Assembly (NCBI RefSeq): GCF_025133575.1
Contig: NZ_CP104011.1
Location: 1,116,001-1,180,000 of the forward strand
DNA length: 64,000 nt
Direction: 5' to 3'
DNA from: Pseudomonas sp. GCEP-101
Lineage (GTDB): Bacteria > Pseudomonadota > Gammaproteobacteria > Pseudomonadales > Pseudomonadaceae
The notes below the pieces were generated by a model. That model saw only the letters and a program-made list of their open reading frames with translations. It searched no databases and was not told where the DNA came from. Within the stretch, counting starts at the first letter, position 1. Each line of letters starts with the position of its first letter. The translations under genes and the position numbers were made by a program. Positions 10,868 to 21,488 of the stretch are shown here, piece by piece.

Positions 10868-10940
10868 TTAGTAGTAGTCGAATTTGGCTTAACGCCGTCC
10901 TGAACCCCAAGGATAGACGGCCGGAATTAAGGTCTCGAGC

Positions 10941-11903
10941 CTATATGGAGACCGCCTCAAAGTATTTCAAGGCACGCGGCAAATTGTCGCTTGCCTGGCT
11001 GTCCAACCAGTGTAGATCGCTCCAGCTGCGGAGCCAGGTGAACTGGCGCTTGGCCAGCTGCCGCGTGGCGATGACGCCGCGCTCCACCATGTCAGCGTAG
11101 GACAGTTTGCCCTCAAGGTAATCCCATACCTGTCGGTAGCCCACCGCTCTTATGGACGGCAGCCCCACGTGCAAGTCGTTCCTTGCGCGGAGGCGTTCGA
11201 CCTCGGCGATGAAGCCCTGTTCCAGCATCTGGTCAAAACGTTGCGCGATACGCGCGTGCAACACCTGGCGCTGCAGAGGCGCGATCGCCAGATGAGCCAC
11301 AGTATACGGTAATTGTCCACCGCCTTGCGCGCCGAAACCCGCATTTTCGCTCGCTTGGCGAAGGCGGTGTGCAGTCATGGATATACCGCTGACGCGAAAG
11401 ACTTCGAGAGCCCGGACCAGCCGCTGAGGGTCGTTGGGGTGGATGCGCGCAGCCGATTCCGGATCGACGCGGGCCAACTCCTCGTGAAGGGCGCCCCAAC
11501 CGTCGGCGGCAGCCCAGGCTTCCAGCTCGGCGCGCACGGCGGGGTCGGCACTGGGCATGTCGGCCAGGCCTTCCAGCAACGCCTTGAAATACAACATGGT
11601 CCCGCCGACCAGCAACGGGATCTTCCCGGCCGCGGTGATCTCGGCCATCGCCGCCAGGGCGTCGGCGCGGAATTCCGCCGCCGAATAGGCTTCGCTGGGG
11701 TCGCGGATATCGATCAGGCGATGGGGGAACGCCTCCAGCACCTCGCGGGACGGCTTGGCGGTGCCGATGTCCATGCCGCGATAGATCAGTGCCGAATCGA
11801 CGCTGATCAGCTCCACCGGCAGCAGGCGCGCCAGCTCCAGCGCCAGGTCGGTCTTGCCGGCGGCGGTGGGGCCCATGAGGAAAATCGCGGGAGGTAGGGA
11901 CAT
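10941..11903 (-). CDS. miaA: tRNA dimethylallyltransferase
   Basis: Adds a dimethylallyl group to A37 of tRNAs reading codons that begin with U, the first step to ms2i6A. 320 residues. The P-loop is GPTAAGKT (residues 11-18), [17 protein letters not shown] follows near 40, and a helical insertion precedes the C-terminal tRNA-binding part with [11 protein letters not shown]. It lies between mutL (78-base gap) and hfq, the conserved gammaproteobacterial order. Confidence 0.97.
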   Translation of the reverse strand: MSLPPAIFLMGPTAAGKTDLALELARLLPVELISVDSALIYRGMDIGTAKPSREVLEAFPHRLIDIRDPSEAYSAAEFRADALAAMAEITAAGKIPLLVGGTMLYFKALLEGLADMPSADPAVRAELEAWAAADGWGALHEELARVDPESAARIHPNDPQRLVRALEVFRVSGISMTAHRLRQASENAGFGAQGGGQLPYTVAHLAIAPLQRQVLHARIAQRFDQMLEQGFIAEVERLRARNDLHVGLPSIRAVGYRQVWDYLEGKLSYADMVERGVIATRQLAKRQFTWLRSWSDLHWLDSQASDNLPRALKYFEAVSI

Positions 11904-11981
11904 CGGTGGCTCGTTATTGCGCGCAGCTGAATCGTTTGGCGCGCAGTTTACTGCACTTTTCTGAACGCAGGCTTACGAAAA

Positions 11982-13886
11982 TCAACGTCCGCGCAGGAAT
12001 AGCTTGTCCAGTTCGTCGAGCCCCAGCTGCGTCCAGGTCGGCCGGCCGTGGTTGCACTGGCCGCTGCGCTCGGTCACTTCCATGTCGCGCAGCAGGCCGT
12101 TCATCTCCGGCAGGGTCAGGCGGCGATTGGCGCGCACGGCGCCGTGGCAGGCCATGGTGCCGAGCAACTCGTTGAGGTGCGCCTGGATGCGGTCGCTGGT
12201 GCCGTATTCCAGCAGGTCGGCGAGCACATCGCGCACCAGCTGGGTGGCCTCGGCCTGCTTGAGCAGCGCGGGAATCTGGCGGATCGCCAGGGTCTCCGGG
12301 CCAAGACGCTGCAGCTCGAAGCCCAGCCTGGAGAACCAGCTGCCATGCTCCTCGGCGCAATCCGCCTCGCGCTCGCTGACGGCGATGGACTCGGGCACCA
12401 GCAGCGGCTGGCCGCGCAGCCCTTCGCTGGCCATGGCGGTCTTCAGGCGCTCGTACATGATGCGTTCGTGGGCCGCGTGCATGTCCACCAGCACCAGGCC
12501 GTGGGCGTTCTCCGAGAGGATGTAGATACCCTTGAGCTGCGCCAGGGCGTAACCCAGCGGCGGCACGTCCTGGCTGCTCTCCGGCAGGGCCTGCGGCACC
12601 TGGTCGGGCAGCGGCGCGAAATAGGCCTTGTACGCACCCTGGGCTTCCTGGATCGGCGGAATGTCCGGGCGTGTCGGCTGATAGCTGTAGCCACCGCCAC
12701 CGCCCGAGCCGCCGGAAGCCGCGCTCGGCTGCCAGGCACGCGCGGCGGCCGGCGCTTCCAGCACCGTTTCGGACAGGCGCATCTCGCCCTGCGGCCCGAA
12801 CTCGCCGGCTTCCGCGCCGGTGGGGCGCGGCACGGTCAGGGTCGTCGCGCCCGGCGGGGCCAACTGGTCGTCCGGCCGCACTTCGGCCAGCGCCCGGTGC
12901 AGGGTGCCGTAGAGGAAGTCGTGGACCATGCGGCTGTCGCGGAAACGCACTTCGTGCTTGGTCGGGTGGACGTTGACGTCCACCACTGCCGGGTCGACCT
13001 CGAAGAACAGCACGAAGGTCGGATGCCGGCCGTTGTACAGCACGTCGCGGTAGGCCTGGCGCACCGCGTGGGCGACCAGCTTGTCGCGCACCATGCGGCC
13101 GTTCACGTAGAAATACTGCAGGTCCGGCTGGCTGCGGGAGAAGGTCGGCAGGCCAACCCAGCCCCACAGGTGCAGGCCGTTGCGCTCGACCTCGATGGGC
13201 AGCGCCTGCTCGAGGAAGCCGGCGCTGCACACCGCGCCGACGCGGCGGGCGCGGGAGGCTTCGTCCTTGGCTTCATGCAGCGAGAGGATGGTCTTGCCGT
13301 TGTGGCGCAGGTGGAACGCCACGTCGAAGCGCGCCAGCGCCAGGCGCTTGATGACTTCCTGCAGGTGATCGAATTCGGTCTTCTCGGCGCGCAGGAACTT
13401 GCGCCGCGCCGGGGTATTGAAGAACAGGTCGCGCACTTCGATGCTGGTGCCCACCGGGTGGGCCGCCGGCTTCACCGTGGACTCCATGTCGCGGCCCTCG
13501 ACCTCCACCTGCCAGGCCTGGTCGGCATCGGCGGTGCGCGAGGTCAGGGTCAGGCGCGAGACGGAACTGATCGAGGCCAGCGCTTCGCCACGGAAGCCCA
13601 GGCTCATTACCCGTTCGAGGTCTTCCAGTTCGCGGATCTTGCTGGTCGCGTGGCGCGCCAGGGCCAGCGGCAGGTCGTCGGCGGGGATCCCGCTGCCATC
13701 GTCGCGCACGCGCAGCAGCTTGATGCCGCCCTGCTCGACTTCGACGTCGATGCGTTTGGCGCCGGCGTCCAGGCAGTTTTCCAGCAGTTCCTTGATGACC
13801 GAGGCGGGGCGCTCGACCACTTCGCCGGCAGCGATCTGGTTCGCCAGCCGCGGGGTCAGCAGCTGGATACGGCGGACCTCGCTCAT
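11982..13886 (-). CDS. mutL: DNA mismatch repair protein MutL
   Basis: 634 residues. The N-terminal GHKL ATPase carries [11 protein letters not shown] and DDGSGI (Bergerat motifs) and [11 protein letters not shown] Gly/Ser-rich, low-complexity linker lies around 370-430 and a dimerisation domain ends the protein. The C-terminal [12 protein letters not shown] is the pseudomonad form of the metal-binding endonuclease motif of MutL proteins from bacteria without MutH. MutL couples MutS mismatch recognition to strand incision. Its first bases overlap the end of amiB by 4 (ATGA). Confidence 0.97.
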   Translation of the reverse strand: MSEVRRIQLLTPRLANQIAAGEVVERPASVIKELLENCLDAGAKRIDVEVEQGGIKLLRVRDDGSGIPADDLPLALARHATSKIRELEDLERVMSLGFRGEALASISSVSRLTLTSRTADADQAWQVEVEGRDMESTVKPAAHPVGTSIEVRDLFFNTPARRKFLRAEKTEFDHLQEVIKRLALARFDVAFHLRHNGKTILSLHEAKDEASRARRVGAVCSAGFLEQALPIEVERNGLHLWGWVGLPTFSRSQPDLQYFYVNGRMVRDKLVAHAVRQAYRDVLYNGRHPTFVLFFEVDPAVVDVNVHPTKHEVRFRDSRMVHDFLYGTLHRALAEVRPDDQLAPPGATTLTVPRPTGAEAGEFGPQGEMRLSETVLEAPAAARAWQPSAASGGSGGGGGYSYQPTRPDIPPIQEAQGAYKAYFAPLPDQVPQALPESSQDVPPLGYALAQLKGIYILSENAHGLVLVDMHAAHERIMYERLKTAMASEGLRGQPLLVPESIAVSEREADCAEEHGSWFSRLGFELQRLGPETLAIRQIPALLKQAEATQLVRDVLADLLEYGTSDRIQAHLNELLGTMACHGAVRANRRLTLPEMNGLLRDMEVTERSGQCNHGRPTWTQLGLDELDKLFLRGR

Positions 13887-15313
13887 TGCTGCGACGCCAG
13901 GGAGGTGCCGGGAATGCTCAGCACCTGGCCTGCCTTCAGCGTATCGGTCTTCAGGCTGTTGGCACTGCGGATCGAGGCGGCGCTGACGTCATAGCGGCTG
14001 GCGATCATGCCCAGGCTCTCGCCGGCGCGCACCACGTGCTCGCGCGGGCCGGCGGGCAACTGGCCGCCATCGCGCAGCGAAGCGATGTAGGTGCCCGGCG
14101 GCGGGGTCTGTACGAAGTACTGGCGCACGCCGCTGGCGATGGAACGCGCCAGCGCCTGCTGGTGCGAGCCGCTGGCCAGCTTGGCGGATTCGTTGGGGTT
14201 GGAGATGAAGCCGGTTTCCACGAGGATCGACGGGATATCCGGGGACTTCAGCACCATGAAGCCGGCCTGTTCCACGCGGCGCTTGTGCAGCGGAGTGACG
14301 CGACCGACGCTGGTCAGCACCTTGTGGCCGACGTCCAGGCTGGAGGACATGGTCGCGGTCATCGACAGGTCGAGCAGCACGCCGGCGAGCATCTTGTCCT
14401 TGTCGTCGAGGTTCACGCCGCCGTCGCCGCCGATGAGGTCGGAACGGTTTTCCGTGTCGGCCAGCCAGCGCGCGGTCTCGGACGTGGCGCCGCGGTCGGA
14501 CAGGGCGAACACCGAGGCCCCGAAGGCGCTGCGGCTGGGAGCGGCGTCGGCGTGGATGGAGACGAACAGGTCCGCGCCCTTCTTGCGGGCGATCACCGTG
14601 CGGTTGCGCAGCGGGATGAAGTAGTCACCGGTGCGCGTCAGTTCGGCGCGGAAGCCCTTCATCTGGTTGATCTGCCGCTGCAGTTCGCGGGCGATCGACA
14701 GGGTGATGTTTTTCTCGTGCAGGCCGTTCGGGCCCAGGGCGCCGGGGTCTTCGCCGCCGTGGCCGGCGTCGATGGCGATCACGATGTCGCGCTTGCCGCC
14801 GGTGCTGGGGGCGGGAATCTTGGTGACCGACTGCGCCGGGCTGACCGGCGTGGCGGGCACGCTGGGGGTCGGCGTCGCCGGGACGTCCGGGGCGATGTCG
14901 GCGCCCTGGTCATACAGATCGACGACCAGGCGGTTGCCGTACTGCTGGTTCGGCGGCAGCACGAAGCTCTTGGGCGTGACCTGGTTCTTCAGGTCCAGCA
15001 CCAGACGCAGGTCGGTGGGCGTGCGCTGGGCGGAGCGCATCGCGGTGATCGGGGTATTGCCGAGCTTGAGCTTGTCGAGGGCGGCGGACATCTGCGCACC
15101 GTTGATGTCGACGACGATGCGGTTGGGCGCGCTCAGGGTGAACAGACTGTGCTGCACGGGCCCGGACAGATCGAACACCAGGCGTGTGTTGTCCGGCGCG
15201 CGCCAGATGCGCACGCTCTTGATTTGCGTGGCGGCAGAAACTTCGCCGGCAAAGAATGCCAGCAGAACGGACACCCCGATAAACAACGCCCGAAGGCGCA
15301 ACCCCCAACCCAT
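13883..15313 (-). CDS. amiB: N-acetylmuramoyl-L-alanine amidase AmiB
   Basis: Periplasmic zinc amidase that splits septal peptidoglycan during daughter-cell separation, activated by EnvC/NlpD-type factors in relatives. 476 residues. A signal peptide ends near VSA-A (residue 30). An AMIN domain covers about 35-140, then a Pro/Thr linker, an Amidase_3 domain ([12 protein letters not shown], later [11 protein letters not shown] with the catalytic Glu) and a C-terminal LysM repeat ([15 protein letters not shown]). The start at [10 protein letters not shown] (15313) is chosen because it gives a proper signal peptide; upstream in-frame codons overlap tsaE. Confidence 0.95.
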   Translation of the reverse strand: MGWGLRLRALFIGVSVLLAFFAGEVSAATQIKSVRIWRAPDNTRLVFDLSGPVQHSLFTLSAPNRIVVDINGAQMSAALDKLKLGNTPITAMRSAQRTPTDLRLVLDLKNQVTPKSFVLPPNQQYGNRLVVDLYDQGADIAPDVPATPTPSVPATPVSPAQSVTKIPAPSTGGKRDIVIAIDAGHGGEDPGALGPNGLHEKNITLSIARELQRQINQMKGFRAELTRTGDYFIPLRNRTVIARKKGADLFVSIHADAAPSRSAFGASVFALSDRGATSETARWLADTENRSDLIGGDGGVNLDDKDKMLAGVLLDLSMTATMSSSLDVGHKVLTSVGRVTPLHKRRVEQAGFMVLKSPDIPSILVETGFISNPNESAKLASGSHQQALARSIASGVRQYFVQTPPPGTYIASLRDGGQLPAGPREHVVRAGESLGMIASRYDVSAASIRSANSLKTDTLKAGQVLSIPGTSLASQQ

Positions 15314-15320
15314 CTTTTTT

Positions 15321-15788
15321 CTATGCTCCCGTGGCCAGGGCGGCACACCAGGCTTCGCCCCGTGTTCCGTGCGGGTCGAGGCGCAGCATGCGTCCGCCCG
15401 CATGCGGAACAATGGTAATGTCCATGTCGGCCTTTGGCAAAATGCCTTTGCCGCGCTCCGCCCACTCGATCAGGCACAGCGCGTCGCCCTCGAAATAGTC
15501 GCGGATGCCGAGGAACTCCAGTTCCTCCGGGTCGGCCAGTCGGTAGAGGTCGAAGTGGAAGGCGCGAACCTCGCCGATTTCGTAGGGCTCGACCAGGGTG
15601 AATGTCGGACTTTTCACCGCTCCGCCATGGCCCAATCCCCGCAGGATGCCGCGCGACAGCGTGGTCTTGCCCGCCCCCAGGTCGCCGTGCAGGTAGATAA
15701 CCCCGCGCCCGGCGGTTGCCTCGGCAAGGCGCCGGCCCAGGTCGACCATGGCCTCTTCGCCATCGGCAAACAGATTCAGTTCAGGCAT
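15321..15788 (-). CDS. tsaE: tRNA threonylcarbamoyladenosine biosynthesis ATPase TsaE
   Basis: 155 residues, a P-loop protein with HGDLGAGKTTLSRG near residue 35 and SPTFTLVEPY (switch region) near 60. It works with TsaB and TsaD in making t6A37 on tRNAs that read ANN codons. The start MPELNLFADG at 15788 overlaps the 3' end of nnrD by 13 bases, and the stop lies 7 bases before amiB, so the three are tightly coupled. Confidence 0.95.
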   Translation of the reverse strand: MPELNLFADGEEAMVDLGRRLAEATAGRGVIYLHGDLGAGKTTLSRGILRGLGHGGAVKSPTFTLVEPYEIGEVRAFHFDLYRLADPEELEFLGIRDYFEGDALCLIEWAERGKGILPKADMDITIVPHAGGRMLRLDPHGTRGEAWCAALATGA

Positions 15789-17272
15789 GGGGACAGCTCC
15801 TCGAGCAACTGACGAACGGCAGGAATCAGATCGGCGGCCGCCAGCCCGCGACCTTGCGCGCCGAGCGACTCGCCGGCGCACGCATGCAACCAGACGGCCA
15901 GGCAAGCGGCGTCGAACACCGGCAACCCCTGCGCCAGCAGCGCACCGAGGATGCCGGAGAGCACGTCCCCCAGCCCGGCACCGGCCATCGCGGGATGACC
16001 GTGATTGCACAGCGCCAGGCGGCCGTCGGGGGATGCGACCAGGCTGCCGACGCCCTTGAGCACCACCACCGCCTGATAGCGCTGCGCCAGCGCGTGGGCG
16101 GCTTTGGGCCGGTCCGCCTGGACCTCGGCGGTGGACATACCCAGCAGCCGCGCCGCTTCGGCCGGGTGCGGGGTGATGACCCAGTCGCCGGACGGACGCG
16201 CGACCAGGCCTTCGGCCAGCAGGTTGAGCGCGTCGGCATCCCACACCTGTCGGCGCGCGAGGCTCGCCGCGGCGCTGACCAGCACCCGCCCCCAGGCTTC
16301 ACGACCGACGCCAGGGCCGACCACCAGCACATCGGCGCGCTCGGCCAGGCGCAGCAACTCGGCGGAAGAGGAGACGCCGCGCGCCATCAGCTCGGGCCGG
16401 CGAGCCAATGCAGCGGGTACGTGGGCGACCCGGGTCGCTAGGGACACCAGCCCGGCGCCGCAGCGCAGCGCGCTCTCGGCGGCCAGCAGAACGGCGCCGC
16501 CCATGCCGGTATCGCCACCGATCACCAGCGCATGGCCGAACAGGCCCTTGTGCGCGGCCTTCGTGCGCGCGGCCAGGCGCGGCAGCGAATCCGCCGCGAG
16601 GCGAACGGCGGCGCCCGCAGAGGGAATCAGCGCAGGGTCGGCGTCGAGCCCGTCGAAGACCAGCTCGCCGCAGCAATCAGGGCCGCTGGCCGTGAACAGG
16701 CCGAGCTTGAGGCCGATGAAGGTCACGGTCAGGTCAGCCGTCACCGCGCCGCCGAGCACCTGCCCGGTGTCGGCGCTCAGGCCAGAGGGAATGTCCACCG
16801 CCAGCACCGGCAACCCGCTGGCATTGATCGCGGCGATGGCCGACGCGTAGGGCTCCCGCACCGGGCCACCCAGGCCGGTGCCGAGCAGGGCGTCCACCAG
16901 CACGCCGCGCAGCTCGGCGCCGTCGCTCCAGGAGGCAACATCCACCCCGGCCGAGCGCGCCTCGCCATGGGCCGCGGCGGCGTCGCCCGACAGGCGGGAG
17001 ACATCCCCCACCGCCAGCACGCGCACGCGCCAGCCGGCGCGCATGGCCAGGGCGGCGATGAGATAACCGTCGCCGGCGTTGTTGCCGTGGCCGGCCAGCA
17101 CGGTGACCTCGCCGGCATCCGGCCACTGGCGGCGCAGGGCGCGCCAGGCGGCATGGGCGGCGCGGCGCATCAGTTCGAAGCCGGGCGTGCCGGCGGCGAT
17201 CAGGCGCGCGTCGAGGTCGCGCACCTGCTGGGCACTGTAGAGATTCAGGGGCAGATCGTCGTGGGCAATCAT
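15776..17272 (-). CDS. nnrD: Bifunctional NAD(P)H-hydrate repair enzyme
   Basis: 498 residues combining two activities that repair damaged NAD(P)H hydrates. The N-terminal YjeF_N epimerase domain (about 1-215) has GHGNNAGDG; the C-terminal ADP-dependent dehydratase domain, ribokinase-like, has HPAEAARLLG and AGLGDVLSG. Often annotated yjeF or nnr. The start MIAHDDLPLNL at 17272 is chosen since the upstream in-frame sequence is low-complexity promoter DNA; its ribosome site is weak. First gene of the leftward cluster to hflC, divergent from queG. Confidence 0.94.
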   Translation of the reverse strand: MIAHDDLPLNLYSAQQVRDLDARLIAAGTPGFELMRRAAHAAWRALRRQWPDAGEVTVLAGHGNNAGDGYLIAALAMRAGWRVRVLAVGDVSRLSGDAAAAHGEARSAGVDVASWSDGAELRGVLVDALLGTGLGGPVREPYASAIAAINASGLPVLAVDIPSGLSADTGQVLGGAVTADLTVTFIGLKLGLFTASGPDCCGELVFDGLDADPALIPSAGAAVRLAADSLPRLAARTKAAHKGLFGHALVIGGDTGMGGAVLLAAESALRCGAGLVSLATRVAHVPAALARRPELMARGVSSSAELLRLAERADVLVVGPGVGREAWGRVLVSAAASLARRQVWDADALNLLAEGLVARPSGDWVITPHPAEAARLLGMSTAEVQADRPKAAHALAQRYQAVVVLKGVGSLVASPDGRLALCNHGHPAMAGAGLGDVLSGILGALLAQGLPVFDAACLAVWLHACAGESLGAQGRGLAAADLIPAVRQLLEELSPCLN

Positions 17273-17423
17273 CGCGGTTCCGGGCGGCAGGATGTGTCGC
17301 CTTGGAGACGGATCAAACGCCGGCGCGCGGCGTATTTTGAACCTCTCCTGGCGTACGGACGGGCCGACGCCGGCTGGGTCTGGCAGAATTATACGCACCC
17401 CCGACTTCGCTTTCCCGCCTTCC
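17273..17423. promoter_or_regulatory. Divergent promoter region nnrD / queG
   Basis: 151 bases between two divergent genes; it must hold both promoters. GCAGAATTATACGC near 17383-17396 contains an ATTATA/TTATAC -10-like word for queG. No clear operator is seen. Confidence 0.5.
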
Positions 17424-18485
17424 ATGCACGATTCGACGCTCGACTATGACGACCTCGCCCTCTCCATCAAGGACTGGGGGCGCGAACTCGGCTTCCAGCA
17501 GGTCGGCATCAGCGGGCTGGACCTGGAGGCGCACGGCGAGCACCTGCAACGCTGGCTGGAGGCGGGCTACCACGGCGAGATGGACTACATGGGCGCCCAT
17601 GGCAGCAAGCGCTGGCGGCCGGACGAACTGGTGCCCGGCACCCTGCGCGTGGTGTCGCTGCGCATGGATTACCTGCCCGGCGACACACGCATGGCACAGG
17701 TGCTGGGCGACCCGGAGAAAGCCTACGTGTCGCGCTACGCCCTGGGCCGCGACTACCACAAGCTGATCCGCAAGCGCCTGCAGCAACTGGCCGAGCGCAT
17801 CCAGCAGCAGATCGGGCCATTTGGCTTTCGCGCCTTCGTCGACAGTGCGCCGGTGCTGGAGAAGGCCATCGCCGAGCAATCGGGGCTGGGCTGGATCGGC
17901 AAGAACACCCTGGTGCTCAACCGCAAGGCCGGCAGTTACTTCTTCCTCGGCGAGCTGTTCACCGACCTGCCGCTGCCGGTGGACCCGCCCCACGGCACGG
18001 AGCACTGCGGGCGCTGCTCGGCCTGCCTGGACATCTGCCCCACCGCTGCGTTCGTGGCGCCGTATGTGCTGGACGCGCGGCGCTGCATTTCCTACCTGAC
18101 CATCGAGCTGAAGGGCTCGATCCCCGAAGAACTGCGCCCACTGATCGGCAACCGCGTGTTCGGCTGCGACGATTGCCAGATGGTCTGCCCGTGGAACCGC
18201 TTCGCCCGCGCCACCGACCAGGGCGACTTCCAGCCGCGCCACAGCCTGGACAACGCCGCGCTGGCGGCGCTGTTCCTGTGGACGGAGGAAGAATTCCTCA
18301 GCCGCACCGAAGGTTCGCCGTTGCGGCGCGCCGGTTACGAGCGCTGGCTGCGCAATCTGGCCGTGGGGCTGGGCAATGCGCCCTCGACCATCCCGGTGAT
18401 CGAGGCCCTGCGCGCGCGCCGGGCATTTCCCTCGGAACTGGTGCGCGAGCATGTGGAGTGGGCACTGGCACGCCACAACGTTTGA
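17424..18485 (+). CDS. queG: Epoxyqueuosine reductase QueG
   Basis: Cobalamin- and iron-sulfur-dependent enzyme that reduces epoxyqueuosine to queuosine in tRNA, the last step of queuosine synthesis. 353 residues. Two ferredoxin-like clusters are evident: CGRCSACLDICP near residue 195 and CDDCQMVCPWN near 250, with HEAT-like helices at the C-terminus. The ATG at 17424 gives MHDSTLDYDDLA; upstream in-frame codons lie in the promoter gap. Confidence 0.95.
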   Translation: MHDSTLDYDDLALSIKDWGRELGFQQVGISGLDLEAHGEHLQRWLEAGYHGEMDYMGAHGSKRWRPDELVPGTLRVVSLRMDYLPGDTRMAQVLGDPEKAYVSRYALGRDYHKLIRKRLQQLAERIQQQIGPFGFRAFVDSAPVLEKAIAEQSGLGWIGKNTLVLNRKAGSYFFLGELFTDLPLPVDPPHGTEHCGRCSACLDICPTAAFVAPYVLDARRCISYLTIELKGSIPEELRPLIGNRVFGCDDCQMVCPWNRFARATDQGDFQPRHSLDNAALAALFLWTEEEFLSRTEGSPLRRAGYERWLRNLAVGLGNAPSTIPVIEALRARRAFPSELVREHVEWALARHNV

Positions 18486-18499
18486 CGCGATGGCTTTTC

Positions 18500-18568
18500 G
18501 TAGGAGCGAGCTTGCTCGCGAACCAGCCCCGCAGCGGGATTCATGTTCGCGAGTAAGCTCGCTCCTAC
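18500..18568. repeat. REP-like inverted repeat, GCTTGCTCGCG variant
   Basis: Arms GTAGGAGCGAGCTTGCTCGC and GCGAGTAAGCTCGCTCCTAC (one T for C change) enclose about 28 bases. It sits between convergent queG and orn, where it could act as a bidirectional transcript end. Confidence 0.85.
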
Positions 18569-18587
18569 AAGAGCAGAATCGCCCCGC

Positions 18588-19130
18588 TTACACCTTGATG
18601 AAATGCTCGCGGTAGTAGCGCAGCTCGGCGATGGACTCGCGGATGTCGTCCAGCGCCAGGTGGGTGTTGCCCTTCTTGAAGCCGTCACGCACCGCCGGCG
18701 CCCAGCGCGCGGCCAGTTCCTTGAGGGTGGAGACGTCCAGGTTGCGGTAGTGGAAGTAGCCTTCCAGCTTGGGCATGTGGCGGTAGAGGAAGCGGCGATC
18801 CTGGCAGATGCTGTTGCCACAGATCGGCGAGCTGCGCTTGGGCACCCACTTCTCCAGGAAGGCGATGGTCATCGCTTCGGCCTCGGCGGCGGAAATGTTG
18901 CTCTCGCGCACGCGCTGGGTCAGGCCGGACTGGCCGTGCTGGCGGGTGTTCCACTCGTCCATGCCGGCGAGCAGTTCCTCGCTCTGGTGCACGGCGATCA
19001 CCGGGCCTTCTTCGAGAATGTTCAGGTCGCTATCCGTGACGATGGTCGCCATCTCGATGATGACGTCCTTGTCCGGGTCCAGACCGGTCATTTCCAGGTC
19101 GATCCAGATCAGGTTCTGTGGGTTCTGCAT
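18588..19130 (-). CDS. orn: Oligoribonuclease
   Basis: 180 residues. DEDDh 3'-5' exonuclease specific for very short RNAs; in Pseudomonas it clears pGpG, the product of c-di-GMP breakdown. [10 protein letters not shown] near the N-terminus holds the first Asp-Glu pair, and LALDDIRES carries later acidic residues. Full length for the family. Divergent from rsgA with 89 bases between. Relevant to the c-di-GMP gene fimX elsewhere in the window. Confidence 0.97.
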   Translation of the reverse strand: MQNPQNLIWIDLEMTGLDPDKDVIIEMATIVTDSDLNILEEGPVIAVHQSEELLAGMDEWNTRQHGQSGLTQRVRESNISAAEAEAMTIAFLEKWVPKRSSPICGNSICQDRRFLYRHMPKLEGYFHYRNLDVSTLKELAARWAPAVRDGFKKGNTHLALDDIRESIAELRYYREHFIKV

Positions 19131-19219
19131 GATGGGGCTCCTCAGCTCAGCCCTCTAGTTTAGCGGGAAGCACACCGCCGCATGCTAAACTCCGCCGCGA
19201 TTTTCCCTGTGGATACCCT

Positions 19220-20251
19220 ATGGCCAAGCGTCACCTCACCCGCCGGCAGAGCTGGCGGATCGAAAAAGTCCAGGAAGAACGCGCCGCGCGCGCGGCGAAG
19301 CGCGAGTCGCGCGCCCTGGAAGAACTGGAAGGCGGCGACCTCGGCCCGGAACAGACCGGCCAGGTGATCGCCCACTTCGGGGTGCAGGTGGAGGTCGAGG
19401 CCCAGGAAGGCGACCACGCCGGCGAAGTGTTCCGTTGCCACCTGCGCGCCAACCTGCCGCCGCTGGTGACCGGCGACCAGGTGGTCTGGCGCCCGGGCAA
19501 CCAGGGCATCGGCGTGATCGTCGCGCAGCTGCCGCGCACCTCCGAGCTGCGCCGCCCGGACATGCGCGGCGTGCTCAAGCCGGTGGCGGCCAACGTCGAC
19601 CGCATCGTCATCGTCTTCGCGCCGCGCCCGGAGCCCCACGCCAACCTGATCGACCGCTACCTGGTGGCCGCCGAGCACGCCGGCATAAAGCCGCTGCTGC
19701 TGTTGAACAAGGCCGACCTGATCGACGAGCAGAACGCGCCCTTCCTCGATTCGCTGCTGGGTACCTACCGCGAGCTGGGCTACCCGCTGCTGGAGGTGTC
19801 GGCCTTCAACGGCCTGGCGCTGGACGCCCTGCGCGCGGCGCTGAACGAGCACGTCAGCGTGTTCGTCGGCCAGTCGGGCGTGGGCAAGTCGTCGCTGGTG
19901 AATGCGCTGCTGCCGGGCGTCGATACCCGCGTCGGCGACCTGTCGGAAGTCACCGGCAAGGGCACCCACACCACCACCACCGCGCGGCTGTTCCACTTCC
20001 CCGCCGGCGGCGACCTGATCGACTCCCCCGGCATCCGCGAATTCGGCCTCGGCCATGTCAGCCGCGACGACGTGGAAGCGGGCTTCATCGAATTCCACGA
20101 CCTGCTCGGCCACTGCCGCTTCCGCGACTGCAAGCACGACCGCGAACCGGGCTGTGCACTGCTCAAGGCGCTGGAAGACGGACGCATCTCGCCGCAGCGG
20201 ATGGCGAGCTATCGGCACATCCTCGCGAGCCTGCCCGAAGACGAATATTGA
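19220..20251 (+). CDS. rsgA: Ribosome small-subunit biogenesis GTPase RsgA
   Basis: 343 residues. An N-terminal basic extension and OB fold (about 40-110) precede a circularly permuted GTPase domain in the order G4 (NKADL), G1 (GQSGVGKSS), G3 (DSPGIREF). A C-terminal zinc-binding part has [14 protein letters not shown]. It checks late 30S assembly near the decoding site. Start ATG at 19220; the ribosome site is poor, as is common for this gene. Confidence 0.96.
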   Translation: MAKRHLTRRQSWRIEKVQEERAARAAKRESRALEELEGGDLGPEQTGQVIAHFGVQVEVEAQEGDHAGEVFRCHLRANLPPLVTGDQVVWRPGNQGIGVIVAQLPRTSELRRPDMRGVLKPVAANVDRIVIVFAPRPEPHANLIDRYLVAAEHAGIKPLLLLNKADLIDEQNAPFLDSLLGTYRELGYPLLEVSAFNGLALDALRAALNEHVSVFVGQSGVGKSSLVNALLPGVDTRVGDLSEVTGKGTHTTTTARLFHFPAGGDLIDSPGIREFGLGHVSRDDVEAGFIEFHDLLGHCRFRDCKHDREPGCALLKALEDGRISPQRMASYRHILASLPEDEY

Positions 20252-20278
20252 TCGGCAGATGACGACTTGCCCTGATCT

Positions 20279-20344
20279 GTAGGAGCGAGCTTGCTCGCGA
20301 ACAAGCTCCACTGCGATGCGGTTCGCGAGCAAGCTCGTTCCTAC
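20279..20344. repeat. REP-like inverted repeat, GCTTGCTCGCG variant
   Basis: Arms GTAGGAGCGAGCTTGCTCGC and GCGAGCAAGCTCGTTCCTAC with a short loop, 28 bases after rsgA. One right-arm base differs from the common form. Confidence 0.85.
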
Positions 20345-20374
20345 GAAGAGCCAGCATCTCCGTGATCTGGCCAT

Positions 20375-20412
20375 AACGAAGAAGGCCAGCGTTTCAGCTG
20401 GCATTCTTCGTT
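20375..20412. terminator. Bidirectional terminator between rsgA and motB
   Basis: Hairpin AACGAAGAA..CCAGC / GCTGG..TTCTTCGTT with a six-base loop lies between convergent rsgA and motB. The outer stem is A/T-rich on each strand, as in shared terminators. Confidence 0.65.
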
Positions 20413-20414
20413 CA

Positions 20415-21473
20415 TCACTGCTGCTTGTTCAGCTCGTCGAGCTTGAGCGTGCCACCGTCGTCGAACAGGTTGAGCTTCTGCTTGAGCTGGTCCGGCGGCA
20501 GCGGGTCGCCCTGGCCGGCCGCCGGCTTGCCCGGCGCGGCGTTGGGCGCCTCCGGTGCAACGCCTGGGGCTGCCGGGGCAGCACCGGCCTTGTCAGCGCC
20601 GCCATCCTGCCCCTCGATGGCACGCTGGGCCTTCTTGGTCAGGACGATGATGTCGATGCGGCGGTTCACCGGGTTGAGCGGCTTGTCGCGGTCGAACAGC
20701 GCGGACGAGGCGTAGCCGACCACCCGGGCGATCTGGTCTTCCGGGTAGCCGCCGGCTTCCAGCGCCCGCCGCGCGGCGTTGGCGCGGTTGGCGGACAGCT
20801 CCCAGTTGCCGAACTCGCCGTTGCCGGCGTAGGGCTTGGCGTCGGTGTGGCCGCTGATGCTGATCTTGTTCGGTACCTGCTTGATGGTCTCGGCCAGCGC
20901 CAGCAGGATGTCCTCGAAGTACGGCTGCAGGCGCGCGCTGCCCAGGTCGAACATCGGCCGGTTGTCCGAATCGACGATCTGGATGCGCAGGCCGTCCTGG
21001 GTGATCTCGAAGAGAATCTGGTCCTTGAAGCGCTTCAGCGTCGGGTTCTCGTCGACCTTGTTCTGCAGTTCCTGCAGCAACAGCTCCAGACGCTCCTTCT
21101 CCACCTGCTCGGCGACATCCTGGGCCTGCTGCTCGTTGATCTTGGCGTTCTCGTCCGGGTTGACCCGCGTCTCGTCGGCATCCGGCTGGGCCTGGATCTG
21201 CGGGTTCAGGGTCTTGTCCGGCGCCGGCGTCGGCGTGCCGCCCAGGTCGATGACGTAGGGGCTGGCGCTCTCGGTGAAGCCGATGGGATCCTGGAAATAG
21301 CCGGAGATGGCCTTCTTCTGCTCCGGCGTGGCCGACGACAGCAGCCAGAGCACGAGGAAGAACGCCATCATGGCGGTGGCGAAGTCGGCGAAGGCGATCT
21401 TCCAGCCACCGCCATGGTGGCCGGCGGCATAGCGCTTGATGCGCTTGACGATGATCGGCTGGTTATTATCCAT
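20415..21473 (-). CDS. motB: Flagellar stator protein MotB
   Basis: 352 residues. One TM helix near residues 28-47 contains FADFATAMMAFF, whose Asp30 matches the proton-binding Asp of the family. A plug/linker follows, and a C-terminal OmpA-like peptidoglycan-binding domain has SGHTDAKPY and ELSANRA. A Pro/Ala-rich tail follows the OmpA domain. It anchors the MotA5B2 stator to the wall. It lies 15 bases after motA. P. aeruginosa also has a MotCD stator; the position beside rsgA and orn marks this pair as MotAB. Confidence 0.96.
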   Translation of the reverse strand: MDNNQPIIVKRIKRYAAGHHGGGWKIAFADFATAMMAFFLVLWLLSSATPEQKKAISGYFQDPIGFTESASPYVIDLGGTPTPAPDKTLNPQIQAQPDADETRVNPDENAKINEQQAQDVAEQVEKERLELLLQELQNKVDENPTLKRFKDQILFEITQDGLRIQIVDSDNRPMFDLGSARLQPYFEDILLALAETIKQVPNKISISGHTDAKPYAGNGEFGNWELSANRANAARRALEAGGYPEDQIARVVGYASSALFDRDKPLNPVNRRIDIIVLTKKAQRAIEGQDGGADKAGAAPAAPGVAPEAPNAAPGKPAAGQGDPLPPDQLKQKLNLFDDGGTLKLDELNKQQ

Positions 21474-21488
21474 GCGTCAGACGACCCA